Assembly (NCBI GenBank): GCA_023101885.1
Contig: JALPQD010000405.1
Location: 689,501 to 753,500, forward strand
Direction: 5' to 3'
DNA length: 64,000 nt
Source: Typhlomys cinereus
Taxonomy: Eukaryota; Chordata; Mammalia; Rodentia; Platacanthomyidae
The notes beneath the pieces were generated by a model. That model worked only from the letters and a program-made list of their open reading frames with translations. It searched no databases and was not told where the DNA came from. Below are positions 23,462-35,711 of this stretch, one piece after another; the stretch's first letter is position 1; every line of letters begins with the position of its first letter. Position numbers and translations under genes: made by a program.

Positions 23462-23890
23462 GCTGAAGTAGCCAGATTTCATGGCTGCTGTCTTAGTTCC
23501 ACAGCAACACCCCACCCACATCACTGGTACCAAAAAATGTCCTAGTCACCCTTCAGTTGATAGGAATGTGTGACCAAAACCATTTAGGAAGAGGGGTTTT
23601 CATTCCAGCTTCCATTCTCTACGTTATGGTCCCTCTGATGGCAGGAAAGTTGATACAACAGGAGCCAAGAAAACTGACCATGCACTATGTCCACAGAAAG
23701 CCGAGAGATGGGCATATTTTCTAGCTTGCCAATCTGCAAAGGCAATCAATTGTCTTAACTCAGTAATTCTCCATGGGTATACCTAAAGGCTCAGTTGTCT
23801 CAGTTGTCAAGTTGACACTTGCATCCAACAGATACAGCTGCTCACAGCAAAGCCAGAATTCAAATGTACTTTCATTTCAAAACCTTGGCC
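23462..23890 (-). repeat. Decayed rodent LTR-like repeat
   Basis: 'tctta gttcc' near 23467, 'gaccaaaaccatttaggaag' at 23572 and the distal 'gttgtcaagttgacacttgc' (about 23803) follow the order of a common rodent LTR-type repeat read in reverse. Identity is low. It abuts a second LTR-like element at 23906. Confidence 0.4.
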
Positions 23891-23905
23891 TTGCTGCAGG
23901 CCGCC

Positions 23906-24309
23906 TGCATGGTTGCTGATAAATCACTATCAAATGGCTTAAGGGAACAAAGGTTTATTTTCTTATGATAAGCCGGTTACAGCCTGTCCCACTTGACAGG
24001 AGAGCATGCACCAACACCAGGGCTGAGGGAATTGGCCACACGTCTCTACATAATGGTTGAGAGAGGGATGATCCTTACTTGCCAGACCAGCATGTCTGGC
24101 CAAGTGTACACAAAGGTGCCAACTTCCTCAACCAGCTCTCTATTTTATTCCAGGGCCTAGTCCTACCCACCATGGGCTGGGCTTTTCCCATCAGCTAGAC
24201 GATCTCTTGCAGGTCTGTTCTGGGCTTAACTCAACCACTAATTCTCCACAAATGTGCCCAGAGCCCAAACCCCCAAGCATCAAGTTCACACCTGTGCCTA
24301 ACCATGACA
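23906..24309 (-). repeat. Rodent MaLR-like solo LTR, copy B
   Basis: About 400 bases clearly homologous to 34578-34993 (plus) and 56733-57144 (minus). Shared landmarks include 'gaccagcatgtctggccaag', 'caacttcctcaaccagctct' and 'ggcttaactcaaccactaat'. The minus-strand order ends with an A/T-rich region like LTR polyadenylation signals and then a stretch like 'tttatcagcaaccatgca'. The lengths and termini fit a solo LTR of the ERVL-MaLR type; the subfamily name is not known to me. Confidence 0.65.
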
Positions 24310-24311
24310 GG

Positions 24312-26280
24312 CTTCTGGACACTGAAGAATGCTTCCTCTCCCCACACCATCTAGAGCTTTAACTTGGATGCTATCACGTCCACACTTTCCCTACATCCCT
24401 TGGCACTACCATCCACTAACTGCTTTGCAGGTGAAAATATGTCGTGCCCTGAGGACTGATCGTCCACCTTTCTTCTCCCTGGCATGCTTGAGGAGTGACA
24501 CACCGCACTAGTGGCTTAACGTGTTTTGCAGTGGTAAAGAGCAGGCATAGTTCACAAAAAGAATCCCATGGGGTAATTAACACACCTCTTTCTTTACATG
24601 CAATCTCAGGCATAGCAGTCCAGTGAACAGCAAGATACTGTTTGAAGCATCTACCCTGTTAACCAGTTTAATTCTTGCCATAATTTCAAGAGTAGATGTT
24701 ACTATCTGTTTACTGAGCAAGGGGCTGAGTGGGAAGAGAGGGTCAGGACCTGCAAAGAGGAACCACATACTCAAATCTGGCTTGGTAAAGTATTATGCAT
24801 GCACACCTAGTTAAAAATTGCAGCCATAAGGGAGTAATTCTGCCCCATTCTCCCATTTCAAGTGTGATTTTCCTCCCACACTGCTGAGCAAATGGCTTTG
24901 TAATTTCTGGTTCTTCACACAGTAGATGCCTAAGCAGTGTTTTCTGGCTGACTGTCCTAGAAAAGGAAATATTCCAACCCCTGAATCAGCGGGCCAGGAT
25001 GTTAAGCGTCAGGAGCACAAGTTCTATGGTTCACCAGTCCTTTCCCACCACTAAGTGATGTTATTGGAGCCAAGACACGTCACATTGTTCCTTATCTGTA
25101 AACTTGGTGCAAGCGTAGCATTAGTACTGTGGCACCGCTGTGAAGACAGACAACCACATAAGTGGCCAAGGTCTGGCTAGGAATACCGCTTAATATTAGT
25201 AAGTGTGCAGGACTTGGTTACTGAGCAGGCCGTCCAAGAGGCTTTCTGTCTCAAGGTTCTTGTTAAGATGCCTTATAGATCCTGTCATCCTTGAACACCA
25301 CACTGCACCTCCCTGAAGTTCCTCCACCCACACTCTGCACGTCTGAGTGGTGACAAGTTCCAGGAGTGCAGGCAGCTCATCCAGGCGAGCCCACTCAGAG
25401 GAGCAACAACAGGACCCAGGCTTAGACATTTTCATTTCCATGGACTACTTGCTCAGAAAACATTGGTTATGTAACTTTATAGATTCAAAACATGAGTGAG
25501 GATGAATTTCTTAATGTGTACATTGTGTTTTCAGAGCCTCCTAATTCTTTAAGGAAAAAATAATGAAGCCATGCTGCATAGGTACTTAATTTTTTTTTAA
25601 TCAGGAGTAGTACTGTGGTAATTAATGCTTATTTTATGCAAACTAGACAATATCTGTTAACGGACACATTACCATCAGGGAAATATGACTTGTCTTAATT
25701 ATCAGTAATGAAGCAGGGATAAGCTGCTCACTTAGATATAATATATCTAATGACCTTTTCAGCTAGAGGTTGGGAGGAAAGTATCCATTTCGCAAATTAT
25801 ACTTCATTCAGCTTCTGGCCTTTGTGTAGATTAATGTTTTGCGGATGAGTTTTAAAGTCAGGCATAAATTGTGTTTGGTGTTTAAAATTGATTTAGTGTT
25901 TTGCTTTAGTACATCATTTCTAGTTTATAGAGACTCAATTTTGTCTTCAAGCTTAAAAAAAAGGCTGTAGTAAATTTAGAAGTGACTTTCTATCTGCCAA
26001 TGTATTTAATTTTTAAATAAAGGGGTATATGACTTTCATTTGTTTAACCTAAAGACAAACATACTTAATAGTGAAGTTTCTTTGTTACTTCTCACTTTGA
26101 TAGTAAGCATAATTTTTGTAACAACAATTTCAAACAAGGAATATATTTTAATGCCATTTTTCCTATCTAAATTTCTTGAGATGTACAAAGCTAATGATTT
26201 TGGAAGGATTTATGACATCCTTTAATCAACCTCTTAGTGAATAACATCTGTCTTGTGGTATTGAAACACCATTCAAAACC
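24312..26280. other. Unannotated DNA
   Basis: No gene recognised. Composition is more balanced between 24320 and 25450 than in most of the window. ORFs of 60-81 residues here have no recognisable domain. Unnamed old repeats may be present. Confidence 0.5.
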
Positions 26281-26283
26281 ACA

Positions 26284-26402
26284 AGCCAGGAGTGGTGGCT
26301 CAGGCCTGAATCCCAGCACGTGGGGAGCAGAGGGAGGTGAATCAGCAGTTATGGACAGCCTCAGCCATGTAGTTAAAGGCTACATGACACTGCTAAAAGA
26401 AA
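26284..26402 (+). repeat. B1-like SINE
   Basis: 'agccaggagtggtggctcag', 'gaatcccagcacgtggggag' and 'cagagggaggtgaatc' are the left half of B1. The distal half is diverged. Confidence 0.8.
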
Positions 26403-26821
26403 AGCAATGAAGAAACAGGGGCAGGGAAAAGAGAAGAGAAAGAGGAAAGGAAATCAGAGAAAAAGGAGGCGGGAGTGAATCTCCAACTTTAGCCTTATCC
26501 CACCAACTAGGAGAATCACCATGTGTTTTAAGTAACTGAATAGCGGTCGGATTTGGAGGGGAGAGGAGTGTGCAAAGCAACAAAACAGCAAGTAGGTCTC
26601 AGCTTTTTAAGCTCTAAGCCTTTTCTTCATGGAGAATCTTACTCAGAAGTCACTAAAGAATTCTCCCAATACCAAGACCATGATGCCTGATTTGAAATGA
26701 TTCTAAAATAACCAGAAGGAACCCAGGGCTCTAATGGAAAAACTCAGAAACTAACATCCAATCCTTTTGTCCATAAATTAAAGTTCATTAAAGAAAAGTC
26801 CATAAAAAATAAACTGGGAAT

Positions 26822-27118
26822 GGGAGCTAGAGAGATGGCTCAGGGGTTAAGACTCTGCCTTGCAAACAGAAGGTCCTGAGTTGGATCCCAGGTCCCATGT
26901 AAAAAAAATTCCAAGCAGAAAGGGCTGGCCTGCACTTCTGGCCTTACGGGGCCAAGAAAACCCAGAGCAAAACAGAAAGGAGATAGAAGCAATCCAGGGT
27001 GATTCCCAAAGTCACTCTTGGTCCTCCACAGGGATACACAATGCCCTCTGATACACAAATACACACACACACACACACATATACATGCAAAATAAAGTTT
27101 TTTGTTTTTTTTTTTTTA
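26822..27118 (+). mobile_element. Older subfamily of the DIP-like SINE, copy 8
   Basis: Same architecture as the young copies: head 'agatggctcaggggttaaga', B box 'gagttggatccc', body, (CA)n (27060-27078) and 'caaaataaag' tail with a T run. Body CpGs have decayed and the sequence differs throughout, for example 'agcaaaacagaaaggagata'. It shares diagnostic differences with copy 9 at 54828, so the two form an older subfamily. The 3' flank 'aaagtggaatgggag' resembles 'aaactgggaatgggag' at the 5' edge, a likely target-site duplication. Confidence 0.8.
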
Positions 27119-27124
27119 ATTAAA

Positions 27125-29837
27125 GTGGAATGGGAGAACGCAAACTGTTTCTTTTAACCCACTCAGTCACTGGTCAGAAACTTACATCTAAAGATAAATT
27201 GTGATCAGGTCAATAAGTGCTTTGGCCTAGAAGTTGTTTCTGAATGGCCTAGTCTTTATGTGTAAAAGTCAGCCACAGCTTTCTGTGGCCTTCTGTCAAG
27301 AACACGGACAAGTCCTAGACATCCCAAAACACATATTCTCCTTCTTGCCTCATGGCTCATCGTGGAAAGGGATGGAACAGTGGGTTCCAGTTCCTCATTC
27401 CAACTTTGAAGAGTCGGGAGCAGGGGCAGAGACAGGCCAGCCGCGCAGAACTGGTCCAGGGTGCACTTGAATTTCTGCATCATGCGCACTTGCCTCTTGG
27501 GAATCCCCATCTCACAGCAACTCCCTCTGTACTTGTTAGTGAAGAAGGAGGGGCAGACTCTGTAGTCACGCCTCACTCTGCGTCCTCTGCGTCTCAGGCA
27601 GGGTCCTTGTTGAGGAGCAGTGACTGGGACTTTGAGAGAGAACTAGAGATTTGTTTCTTCTTTAAGTAGAACAACATCTCTTGTGCCTCATTTTTGTCTT
27701 CCATGAACTGAGATGGAAACTTCATCCAAATTGAACACACCTGATTGTCAAGGGATGATTTTCTGTTTTTACCATTTCTTCCATGCTTATTAGTTGGAAT
27801 GTTACTGTAAGGGGGAAAAAATATGCCTAGCTAGCTAGCTAGTTATATATATCCATACGTTTATCTCAATTTGGATTTATGGATATCTGTTTCATCTAAT
27901 GAATAATTTTTATCATTTATTTTATGCTTAAATTACCAAAAAAATGCGAGTGCATACCTCTTCAATTTGGCTCTTTTTCTTATTCTTATGTCCCTAATGC
28001 TCTTGGTTTCTTCTTATTTTCTGACACAAACTTTAGTCTCATCTTACCCTGTATATGTTCTAGCCCTGGAATTACTGTTTTGCCAAGAGACTTCCCATAC
28101 ATAGACACTTTTTTGTGGTGGGAGTGTGGAGAATAATTAAGAAATAGTCTCTGGACATGAGGAGAGTTTTTGAGATCATTGTTCTAAGTTTTCCAGAACT
28201 CAAAACTAAGAATGAATGTATTTTTAACCGCTGTGTCTGCATTGAGCCCATGTGGTGTATAACCAGAAACATTCGTTTCTTAACTTCAAAGTTACTTCTT
28301 TCTTAACTACATTGCATGCATACAATGCTTTGTGACATTGGATTTGCATAGCTCTTTGTATGATTTAGATGCACGGCTTCTTGTTCACTGTACTTATATA
28401 GTATATGGTACTATACATTGTCATCTTAACCTCTTTTATCCTTAGTCTTGTAAAAATGAGAACCAATGGTCTTTTATTTTGCCTTCTGGTAGCAATCATT
28501 TCCTCATTCCATTTCTGTGATTGTATTATCAAAGAAGATTGTGTTGGGGCAGAGAATGAAATTTTTAAAAAAAAGAAGAAAATAATATAAATTTTCCTAT
28601 GGTTATATCTATACAATTATGACCATATATAGAAAATGTATATGTTTTATTCATTGTTATTATGAAAAGGTAAAAGAATTAACTAAATGAAAAAGTTTTA
28701 GAAGGATCTTTTAATTAGCTAAGGTTTTCTCAAGCATGCAGTGTCGTTCAGAGCAATAAATAACCCACACAAGATAAAGGGTTTATCCAAAATAGTCTTA
28801 TATGACTAAAAATTATCGGTTTAATACAAATATGTGTTTAAAGTTTCAAATTTAAGTATACTATGCATATTTTATACTGGAATAGACTAGCATACACCCC
28901 CGCTACAGCTGGGGAGGTTAAACAATAGTATTCAAATCTGATTTAGATATAACAGCTGCTCAAATGCCAAGGCATTTTACTTGAAAATGTGACCATTTAG
29001 TTCTGTTAAATATAAACTGCTGTTCATGCTGTGTGCAATATTTTTTCTTAAAAGTCCTTTCCTGCAAAGTATTTTCTTATCTGGGTAGAATCACTGCTAA
29101 CACCTAATAGTTCTCTCTCTCTCTCTCTCTCTCTCTCAACCAAACTTGTTCTTTGTCAACTTTCTGAAAAAAAATGAATATGACGCTTTTATTTTCTCTC
29201 TGGCATCCCATCTACCTAATTCACTGTCCTCACTAATACAGAAATAATATAATTAATCGTTAGAAAATGCTACTGCTTTTGATGGGAATCTGATTAGTCC
29301 TGATTAAAGTCTTCTTTTGTTTTATTCTTTTTGGAATTTCACCCATGAATACAATGAATTTATGTCATTTTCTCATCTTTGTACTCAAACAAGTTTGGAC
29401 AGTTTTAATTGAAGACCAGTGCTATCATGGCCACATGGCACATGTATTCAATTGTGAGTTGCATAAGTACCATTGTTTAGGATAAAACAAGGCTTGGGTG
29501 AAAAATAAGATAATATCTAAGATTTTTTTTTTGAGAAGTTTCCTTAATCTGGTACCAAAAGGGACATGAATGCTAGAGGCACAGCCAAGTAGTAAACTTA
29601 CTAATCACAGACATTTAAACCACAGCCTGAACGACAGACAGCTAGTCTGGTTGTGAAGGCAGTGGTAGTAGAGGAGAGGCCAACACAGGAACACCATGTA
29701 TGATGCCTTTGAGGGAATGATGGGATTTACCTGCATCGTGTTCAAAGCATGTTCTCTGTTGCCGAACTGGTCCTGCTCTTCTCCAGCTCTTTGTCAAAGC
29801 CAGAGAGGACAGCTGCCCATGAACGACGGTGTCCATC
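27125..29837. other. Unannotated DNA
   Basis: About 2.7 kb. The stretch 27240-27660 is less AT-rich and has overlapping ORFs of 78-106 residues on both strands, none with a recognised domain. A (TC)n tract lies at 29112-29140 and a (TAGC)4 patch at about 27828-27843. No gene is supported. Confidence 0.5.
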
Positions 29838-29960
29838 TGTAATCCCCTGCTCAGAAGGCCAAAATACGAACACCTAAACACTCAAAGCCACCAGGCCTAC
29901 ACAGGAAGTTCAAAGTCAACCTGAGCAACTTAGACCCTGTCTCAAAAGTGGAAATAAGAA
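29838..29960 (+). repeat. B1-like SINE fragment
   Basis: 'catctgtaatcccctgctca' , then 'gttcaaagtcaacctgagca' and 'gaccctgtctcaaaag' follow the B1 order. The first bases are missing. Confidence 0.7.
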
Positions 29961-30009
29961 AGACCTATGGATTGAATTTGCTTAGCATATGCAAAGCCCA
30001 GTGCCACAA

Positions 30010-30048
<39 letters not shown>
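30010..30048. repeat. (AAT)n microsatellite
   Basis: Thirteen near-perfect ATA/AAT trinucleotides. They produce poly-Asn and poly-Tyr ORFs on the two strands. Confidence 0.95.
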
Positions 30049-30331
30049 TTACCTCTGGCCTCCACACATATAAGCATGTATATTTACCACACACATCAAA
30101 ATACGACCACTTTTTGTAAAATGAACAAAAACACAATAATATACCTTTACATCTCAACATACATATATATGTATATATGTGTGTGTGTGTATATCTTCCA
30201 TTTCTGTATAATAGACTGGACAAAGCTGTTAGCCACAGTAAAGAGCCAATAGTATATTGATGAATTGTATCACTATCTACCCTTCTGTCTACTTAATAAA
30301 ATTATAGTTTCACTTTCAAAAGTGAGGCTGA

Positions 30332-30621
30332 CACAATAGTGTTCCTATACTAAAGGGAAACACAAAAAAGAGCTCTAGGCAAAGCTACTAAGTCCTTACA
30401 CCTCATCAGAGAGGAGGACCCAGAGGGAAGTTTGACATACACACTAAAGGATGCTCCAGGAATGGGGGGGAGGGAGCACTGGGAGAAAGGGAGGGAGTGG
30501 GGAAAGGAAGGAGAAACGGGGGATGGAACAAGGGGGTCCAGGGAGGGGTGGAGGGAGGGAGGGGAATGGGGTACCTATCAATTTTGTATGAGTGGAAGAA
30601 ATAAAAAATAAATAAAAAAAT
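30332..30621 (+). mobile_element. 5'-truncated L1 3' end with polypurine tract
   Basis: Shares 'agtgttcctatact', the long G-rich polypurine tract (30462-30571) and the terminal 'tttgtatgagtggaagaaat' with the minus-strand element at 13877-14193. It ends in an AATAAA-rich A tail. A 13-bp target-site duplication with one mismatch, 'aaagtgaggctga' (30319-30331) and 'aaagtgaagctga' (30622-30634), brackets it. Only 3' UTR remains. Confidence 0.85.
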
Positions 30622-30711
30622 AAAGTGAAGCTGAACCTATTACAGTTGCATATGCTGTACCAAATTGCATATGTTGAAACCAAAAGGCTTTAAAAACTAA
30701 TATTCTGTGAT

Positions 30712-30905
30712 TGTGTGTGTGTGTGCACGCGCACGCGCACACACTCACACTCACGTTGGGAAGGATGCAAGCATGATGACCTGAGCTAGTCCCAGAACTT
30801 ACACAAAGATGAAAGGAGAGAACTGACTCCACAAGATCTTCCTCTGACTTTCACTTACATACTGTAGCACACGCAGGCACACACACACACACACACACAC
30901 ACACT
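30712..30905 (+). repeat. CA/GT-rich SINE remnant with microsatellites
   Basis: A GT/GC dinucleotide tract (30712-30755) leads into a B2/B4-type body ('agagaactgactccacaaga', 'cctctgactttcacttac') and ends in a pure (CA)n tract (30879-30905). The tRNA head is replaced or lost. Confidence 0.6.
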
Positions 30906-31216
30906 AATATATTTTAAAAATTAATTCTTGAAAATTTTTAATTAACTCCAATTTTTAACTATGTAACTTTTGAAAGGAACTTTATTCCTTCAAACCTTCC
31001 ATTTGTGTATATATAAAATACAAATGATAGATATTGTGTGAATCAAAAGGTTATTAGGATGTAGTTAATATAAAAGTTCTTATGAGGAAAATGAATGCTG
31101 TTCGTGTAAAACACTTGATAAAATAAAAGCACCGACTAAATTGTACATATTTACAATCTTATGAAATATTACCAGCAAGATGGCAAATAAGTGTTCCTTC
31201 TGCTGTCTTTACAGCA
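30906..31216. other. Unannotated AT-rich DNA
   Basis: No feature recognised. Confidence 0.5.

Positions 31217-31256
<40 letters not shown>
31217..31256. repeat. (GT)n microsatellite
   Basis: About 19 perfect GT units, not attached to a visible SINE. Confidence 0.95.
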
Positions 31257-31259
<3 letters not shown>

Positions 31260-32470
31260 CTTTCATCCTGCAGTTGTATTCATGTTATTTAGCTGACTCC
31301 CTAGCAGATCTAAGAACTGTTTGGTGTCTTAAGACAACCTCTTTGCTTCCCTGGCTTATACCAGTGGCCTAACCTTCAAGCATGCTAAGTGACTGAAACA
31401 GAAAAAATATATAAAAAAATAAAAAACAGGCATGCGACACATTGGTCATTACATGGAACAACCATTATTGCTTAGCTAATCCCTAGGGAGCGTGAAACAA
31501 CTATGGTACCTTTTCAGATTTAATGGCTTTACATTTATGATGGGACTACAGGTTTTAAACAACTGGAAGTAATCAAAATGGTGTTTGGCAAAGTGTGACT
31601 AAATCACTGCTTTTGTGCATCTGAATAAAATGTAGGTACTTTAACATAATTTATATATTTATGCCTTGCTTCATTTGGAGAGAGTATGAGGCTAGTGTTG
31701 GTGCCACTTTATTGAAATGGAAAATAACTAGACAAAAAAGGACTTTGAAAGATCTCACTGTCTCAGTCTTTTCTCTCCAGGGAACTTAAACCATAGTTGT
31801 TGCACAGCTGCCCGTCAGCAAACCTGTGATTTCTCTGGTAATGATCCATGCTACTGTGTCACCTTTTATAATTTTAAAGAAATCAAAGTATTCTTTAAGT
31901 GAAAAAGAATTTGTATAATTGCTTTTTCTTCAGGCTGATACATCCTCTCCCAAAATGATGCTCAGTGTTCAAAGCTGAAGGTCAGAAATATTGAAGAAAA
32001 TAAAAAAGTCTGAACTGGCTACCTATGGCAGTCTCCTAGGCGTGCCCAAAATCTTAAAATTCTAAACTGTGCTATGTAGTCCAATATACAGCACTCTAGC
32101 TTAAGCTAGAGCACACTTTTGATAATAGCAATATTATAAAACCTAATTATATTTTTATGGTTCATGCCATCTGTGCGTTTGTTCTACTTACAACAGTAAT
32201 TAAGAATTTTTAAAAAATACATTTAATTTGCAGTGCAATAGTTTTATCACAGCTGCATCAAGGCATGTTATCTCTTGATCACTTCAGAGCCTACTCCTGT
32301 ATTGTGAATGTTGTTTGTGTTTGAAAATAGAAAGTTTTCTCAGCTACTTTTAAAAATGTAGTTGACTCAAACAAAAGATGTGAAGCTCCTATTTTTTACT
32401 TCTTGAAACAATTCTAATTTAAATCGAAGAAATCATGTATTATTTACTGCACCATACTACATAGCTTAAA
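31260..32470. other. Unannotated AT-rich DNA
   Basis: No gene or repeat recognised. A perfect 18-bp palindrome (ctctagcttaagctagag) lies at 32094-32111. Confidence 0.5.
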
Positions 32471-32475
32471 GAATA

Positions 32476-32762
32476 CGTGCGTGTATTGTGGTTCCTCACA
32501 TGTGTGAGTACGTGCACCCAGAACAGAAGGTTAGGGGTCCTGCTTCGTCACTGTCTACCTGCCTCCCTTTTGTATCACTGAACCTAGAGCTAGGCTTGGA
32601 GCCAACAAGCTCCCGAGATTCTCCTGTCTCTTCCCCCCACACTACTGGGGTTACCAAACACTTGAGTGGCCATACTCAACTTTTCGTATATGTTCTGGGA
32701 ATTGAAGCATTCCACTCCTCTTGTGCAGCAAACACCCACGAAGACATCTCCATAGCCCTCAA
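32476..32762 (-). repeat. B4-like SINE
   Basis: Plus-strand order 'cacatgtgtgagtacgtgca', 'cctgtctcttccccccacac', 'actactggggttaccaaac' (B1-like part reversed), then 'gggaattgaagcattcc' (reversed B box) and 'catctccatagccc' (reversed head). This is the B1-plus-tRNA composite seen in B4 elements, in reverse. Confidence 0.65.
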
Positions 32763-32769
32763 AATTATT

Positions 32770-33304
32770 TTTGATGTCTAAAAATTAGGTCTCAAAGTCA
32801 CCATGTAAATATTTAAATTTACTTTATTAATAGGAATTTTAGATTGAAATAAGCATAGATTTAAAAATCATTGTTGAACATACTTGATATTTATTAATTT
32901 TTTCAGGACAAAAATAATCTTTGTAATATTTAAATATTATAAACACTTGACATGCTACATACTACATTTTCACAAATATTCAGTATAGCTGCAATATTTG
33001 CCCTATATAATTCATACCTATAATTCTGCTTTGTAAGAATATTGTCTAATATTCCAGTAATATCAAGTAGGCTCAGTTTTGGCATATATCCTCTATTAAA
33101 AGTAGACTTCAATATACAACAAATACTGGATTATCTTTTATGTCATAAGTGTAAAAAATTAATGATATGGGACAATGCTGCCCTATATCTATTCTTACTA
33201 TTATTTTCATGTCTTTCATAATTCACATATATTTAAATACTTTCATTATAAGAATGAATAAACTTGAATTTTTTAATTATACAAATTATATGTAACTAAT
33301 TCTA
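32770..33304. other. Unannotated AT-rich DNA
   Basis: No feature recognised. Confidence 0.5.
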
Positions 33305-33611
33305 TACTAATTTCGTACCTTTGCAGTACTAAATCACCACAAGTTTAGTGACTTATGGTAATATGAATTCATTACCTTGCAGTTCTAGAAGTCAGAAGTC
33401 TAAATTTAATCTTATTAGACTAAAGTCATTGTGTCAGCAAAGCTGGAACCTTCTAGAAGGTCAATGTGAGAGAATCCATATCTTGCCTTTCCCAGATCTA
33501 GAAGCTACCAGTACTCCTTAACTTGTGGCCTCATCACTTCATCCTGTTTCCATCATTACACCACCTCTCTCTTACTTTTATTTAACTTCATTTTATAAGA
33601 ACCATTAAGAT
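33305..33611 (-). repeat. MLT1-type (ERVL-MaLR) LTR fragment
   Basis: Plus-strand landmarks 'aagtttagtgacttatggta', 'cttgcagttctagaagtcag', 'tgtgtcagcaaagctgg', 'gagagaatccatatcttgcc' and 'cagatctagaagctacc' match, in order, the reverse of an MLT1-class LTR. This family is shared across placental mammals. The LTR 5' end is missing beyond 33611, where a B4-like SINE begins. Confidence 0.75.
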
Positions 33612-33893
33612 TACACTGAGCCCGGATCCAATGTGTGTGTTTATGCCTGTGTATTGTGTTGTGTGTGTGTGTGTGTGTGTGTGTAGGCCAGAGGACAACT
33701 TCAGATGTTCCTCAGACACTGTCCATCTTGTTTATGAAGCAGGGGCTCACTTAGTATACGTGGCTGGCTGGCCAGCGAGCCCAGGGATCTGCTGTCTCAG
33801 CCTCACAATCACATACCATCTGGAGATTAAACTCAAGTCCTTATGCTTCAACAAGTGTTTTACAGACTGAGCTATCGTCCCATCTCTCATGAA
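33612..33893 (-). repeat. B4-like SINE with (GT)n
   Basis: (GT)n at 33657-33684, then 'aggccagaggacaacttcag', 'ctgctgtctcagcctcaca', reversed B box 'gagattaaactcaagtcc' and reversed head 'acagactgagctatcgtccc'. It ends the MLT1 fragment at 33611. Confidence 0.7.
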
Positions 33894-33899
33894 AAGCTT

Positions 33900-34577
33900 T
33901 AATTAAGGTTTTTGGGGTTTTTTTGTTTTTTTCTGCTTCTGCTGTTTCTATCTCGGTCCTTTAACCTGATTGATTCCATTATGAGATCCAGATTGTTCTC
34001 TGCCATTCTCTGCCTTCTCCTGCTTGGCCTGTTACAGATATTGTTTCTGGGTCTCATGTTTATTATCTGTTACCACTTCTCTCATATTTACTTTCCTTGG
34101 CTCTTTCCATTTTTATACTGCAAGAATACCTTTATATTTTAGTCCAGTCCACTAATGCCCTCTCAATTGTATCCATTCTGTTCACCATTTGAATTTTTTC
34201 TTTTTCAGCTGTTTTTTCTTTCCTAACAGCCTAGCTAAATCATTTGATGATCTTAATTTCATAATAAAGTCTTTATCTACGTTTTGTGTACAGTGTTTCA
34301 CTATACATGAACATTAGTTGTTGAGTATCGGCGGCCATTTAAGTATTTCAGTGTTGCCTAGGCTCTTGCTTTATATTTGAGAGGAATGTAGGTGCATTTT
34401 TTTAACTATGATTTACCTTAATTTGCCTCTAAGGATTACATACAGGTGGTAGTTGGAATATGCTTCCAAGTAGAGAACAGAAGTGGGTCTTCTGGTGCCC
34501 TTGGAGAATTTAGCAGCTACCTAAAATCATTGTCCTCGCTCTGAAATGTATTTCTGAATATGAATTTCTGTCATATG
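33900..34577. other. Unannotated DNA, possibly old repeat
   Basis: T-rich start (33905-33945), then pyrimidine-rich sequence to 34260. The stretch around 34150-34230 has some resemblance to reversed L1 5' sequence, too weak to call. Confidence 0.4.
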
Positions 34578-34993
34578 TGTCATAGTAGATGTCAACTTGA
34601 CAGTTGATGGTTTGAGTTCTGGGTACATTTGTAGATGGTTGAATTGAACCCAGATGGTTGAATCTCCCTGCAGGAGATTGTCTAGTTGATGGGGAAAGCC
34701 CAATCTATGGTGGGTGGAACTAGGTCCTGGACATGTGAATAAATACAGAGAGACGACTGAGAAAGTTGGCATCCTTGTGTACACTTGGTCAGACATGCTG
34801 GTCTGACAAGTAAGGATCGTCCCTCTCTCGGCTGTTATGTGGAGATGGCGTGGCCAGTCCATCAGCCCTAGTGTTGATGTGAGCTCTCCTGTCAAACTGG
34901 ACAAACTACTGTAACAAGGAGAAAATAAACCCCTTGTTTCCTCAAGCCATTTGATGGTGATTTTATCAGCAACCATGCAGAGTAACTACTATA
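34578..34993 (+). repeat. Rodent MaLR-like solo LTR, copy A
   Basis: Starts 'tgtcatagtagatgtcaact', contains 'gatggggaaagcccaatcta' and 'gtcagacatgctggtctgac', and near its end has 'gagaaaataaaccccttgtt' (AATAAA) followed by 'gattttatcagcaaccatg'. The AATAAA about 60 bases before the end, the TG start and the 415-bp length fit an ERVL-MaLR-type LTR. A 149-residue minus-strand ORF across it is a chance frame. Two more copies lie at 23906 and 56733 in the opposite orientation. Confidence 0.7.
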
Positions 34994-35332
34994 ATATGTT
35001 CATTTTGATGTCTCTTTTTCCACATCCCTATTCTCCTCCCCAACTTCCCACTGAGAACTGTGGTCTCAGAAATCTTCTGAGCTGAAGGTTGAAGATCAGC
35101 TTCTGTAGTTTCTTCCTCCTGTGGTGCATTATCCCTGCCCAAGAATTACTGTAAGACATTCTTTCTACTGTATTGGTTGGAGAGAAGGTTTTAGGTTTCT
35201 CGTGGTAGGAGTTGGCTTAAATCCCTTGATCATAAGTAATTTAGTCTGAAATTGTTATATGTCCTAGAATATACAAAATTTACAAGATTAAAATGCAAGC
35301 TCTTAGTGGCAGTAACATGATTGTGTCAACCA

Positions 35333-35372
35333 GTGATCCCTGAAAGGGGAAAGCCAGGAAAGCAGTGGCCAT
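35333..35372. repeat. 40-bp direct repeat, first copy
   Basis: Starts 'gtgatccctgaaagggg' and ends 'gaaagcagtggccat'. Identical at all 40 positions to 35712-35751, while the sequence on either side is unrelated. Confidence 0.9.
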
Positions 35373-35711
35373 GCTTGGCTCAGAAGAGACATCCTTGCAT
35401 GGTTTGTTCTAGGTTGTAATCCCTTAAACTGGTATAAGAATGTAATAAGATACAAAAGTATAATTTTAAGGAGGAATCCACTCGTGGAATAGATTAAAAG
35501 GGAGATTTGAGGACCAACACTGCCAAAAGAAAATAAACCCAAAACGAAACTGACTTTTGAATTATATCTGAAGTGCTGTGGTACTTCTACCTGGCATGTC
35601 AGTAGCCCCTGTTTAGGGTTCATGAGTAAGAGGCTTTAAGTCCAGAATCATTTGTCCCTTTTGTCGAGCATTATTACTAGTCATTTTATTCTTCAGTTAT
35701 ATGTTCCTCCT

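Noticed and set aside
30010..30048. Poly-Asn/poly-Tyr ORFs
   Set aside because: Created by the AAT trinucleotide repeat.
32094..32111. Perfect 18-bp palindrome ctctagcttaagctagag
   Set aside because: One such palindrome in 64 kb is not far from chance, and it has no terminator or operator context in mammalian DNA.
34527..34976. 149-residue minus-strand ORF
   Set aside because: It lies over an LTR-like repeat and reads antisense to it; no protein family is recognisable and the other two copies do not keep the frame.
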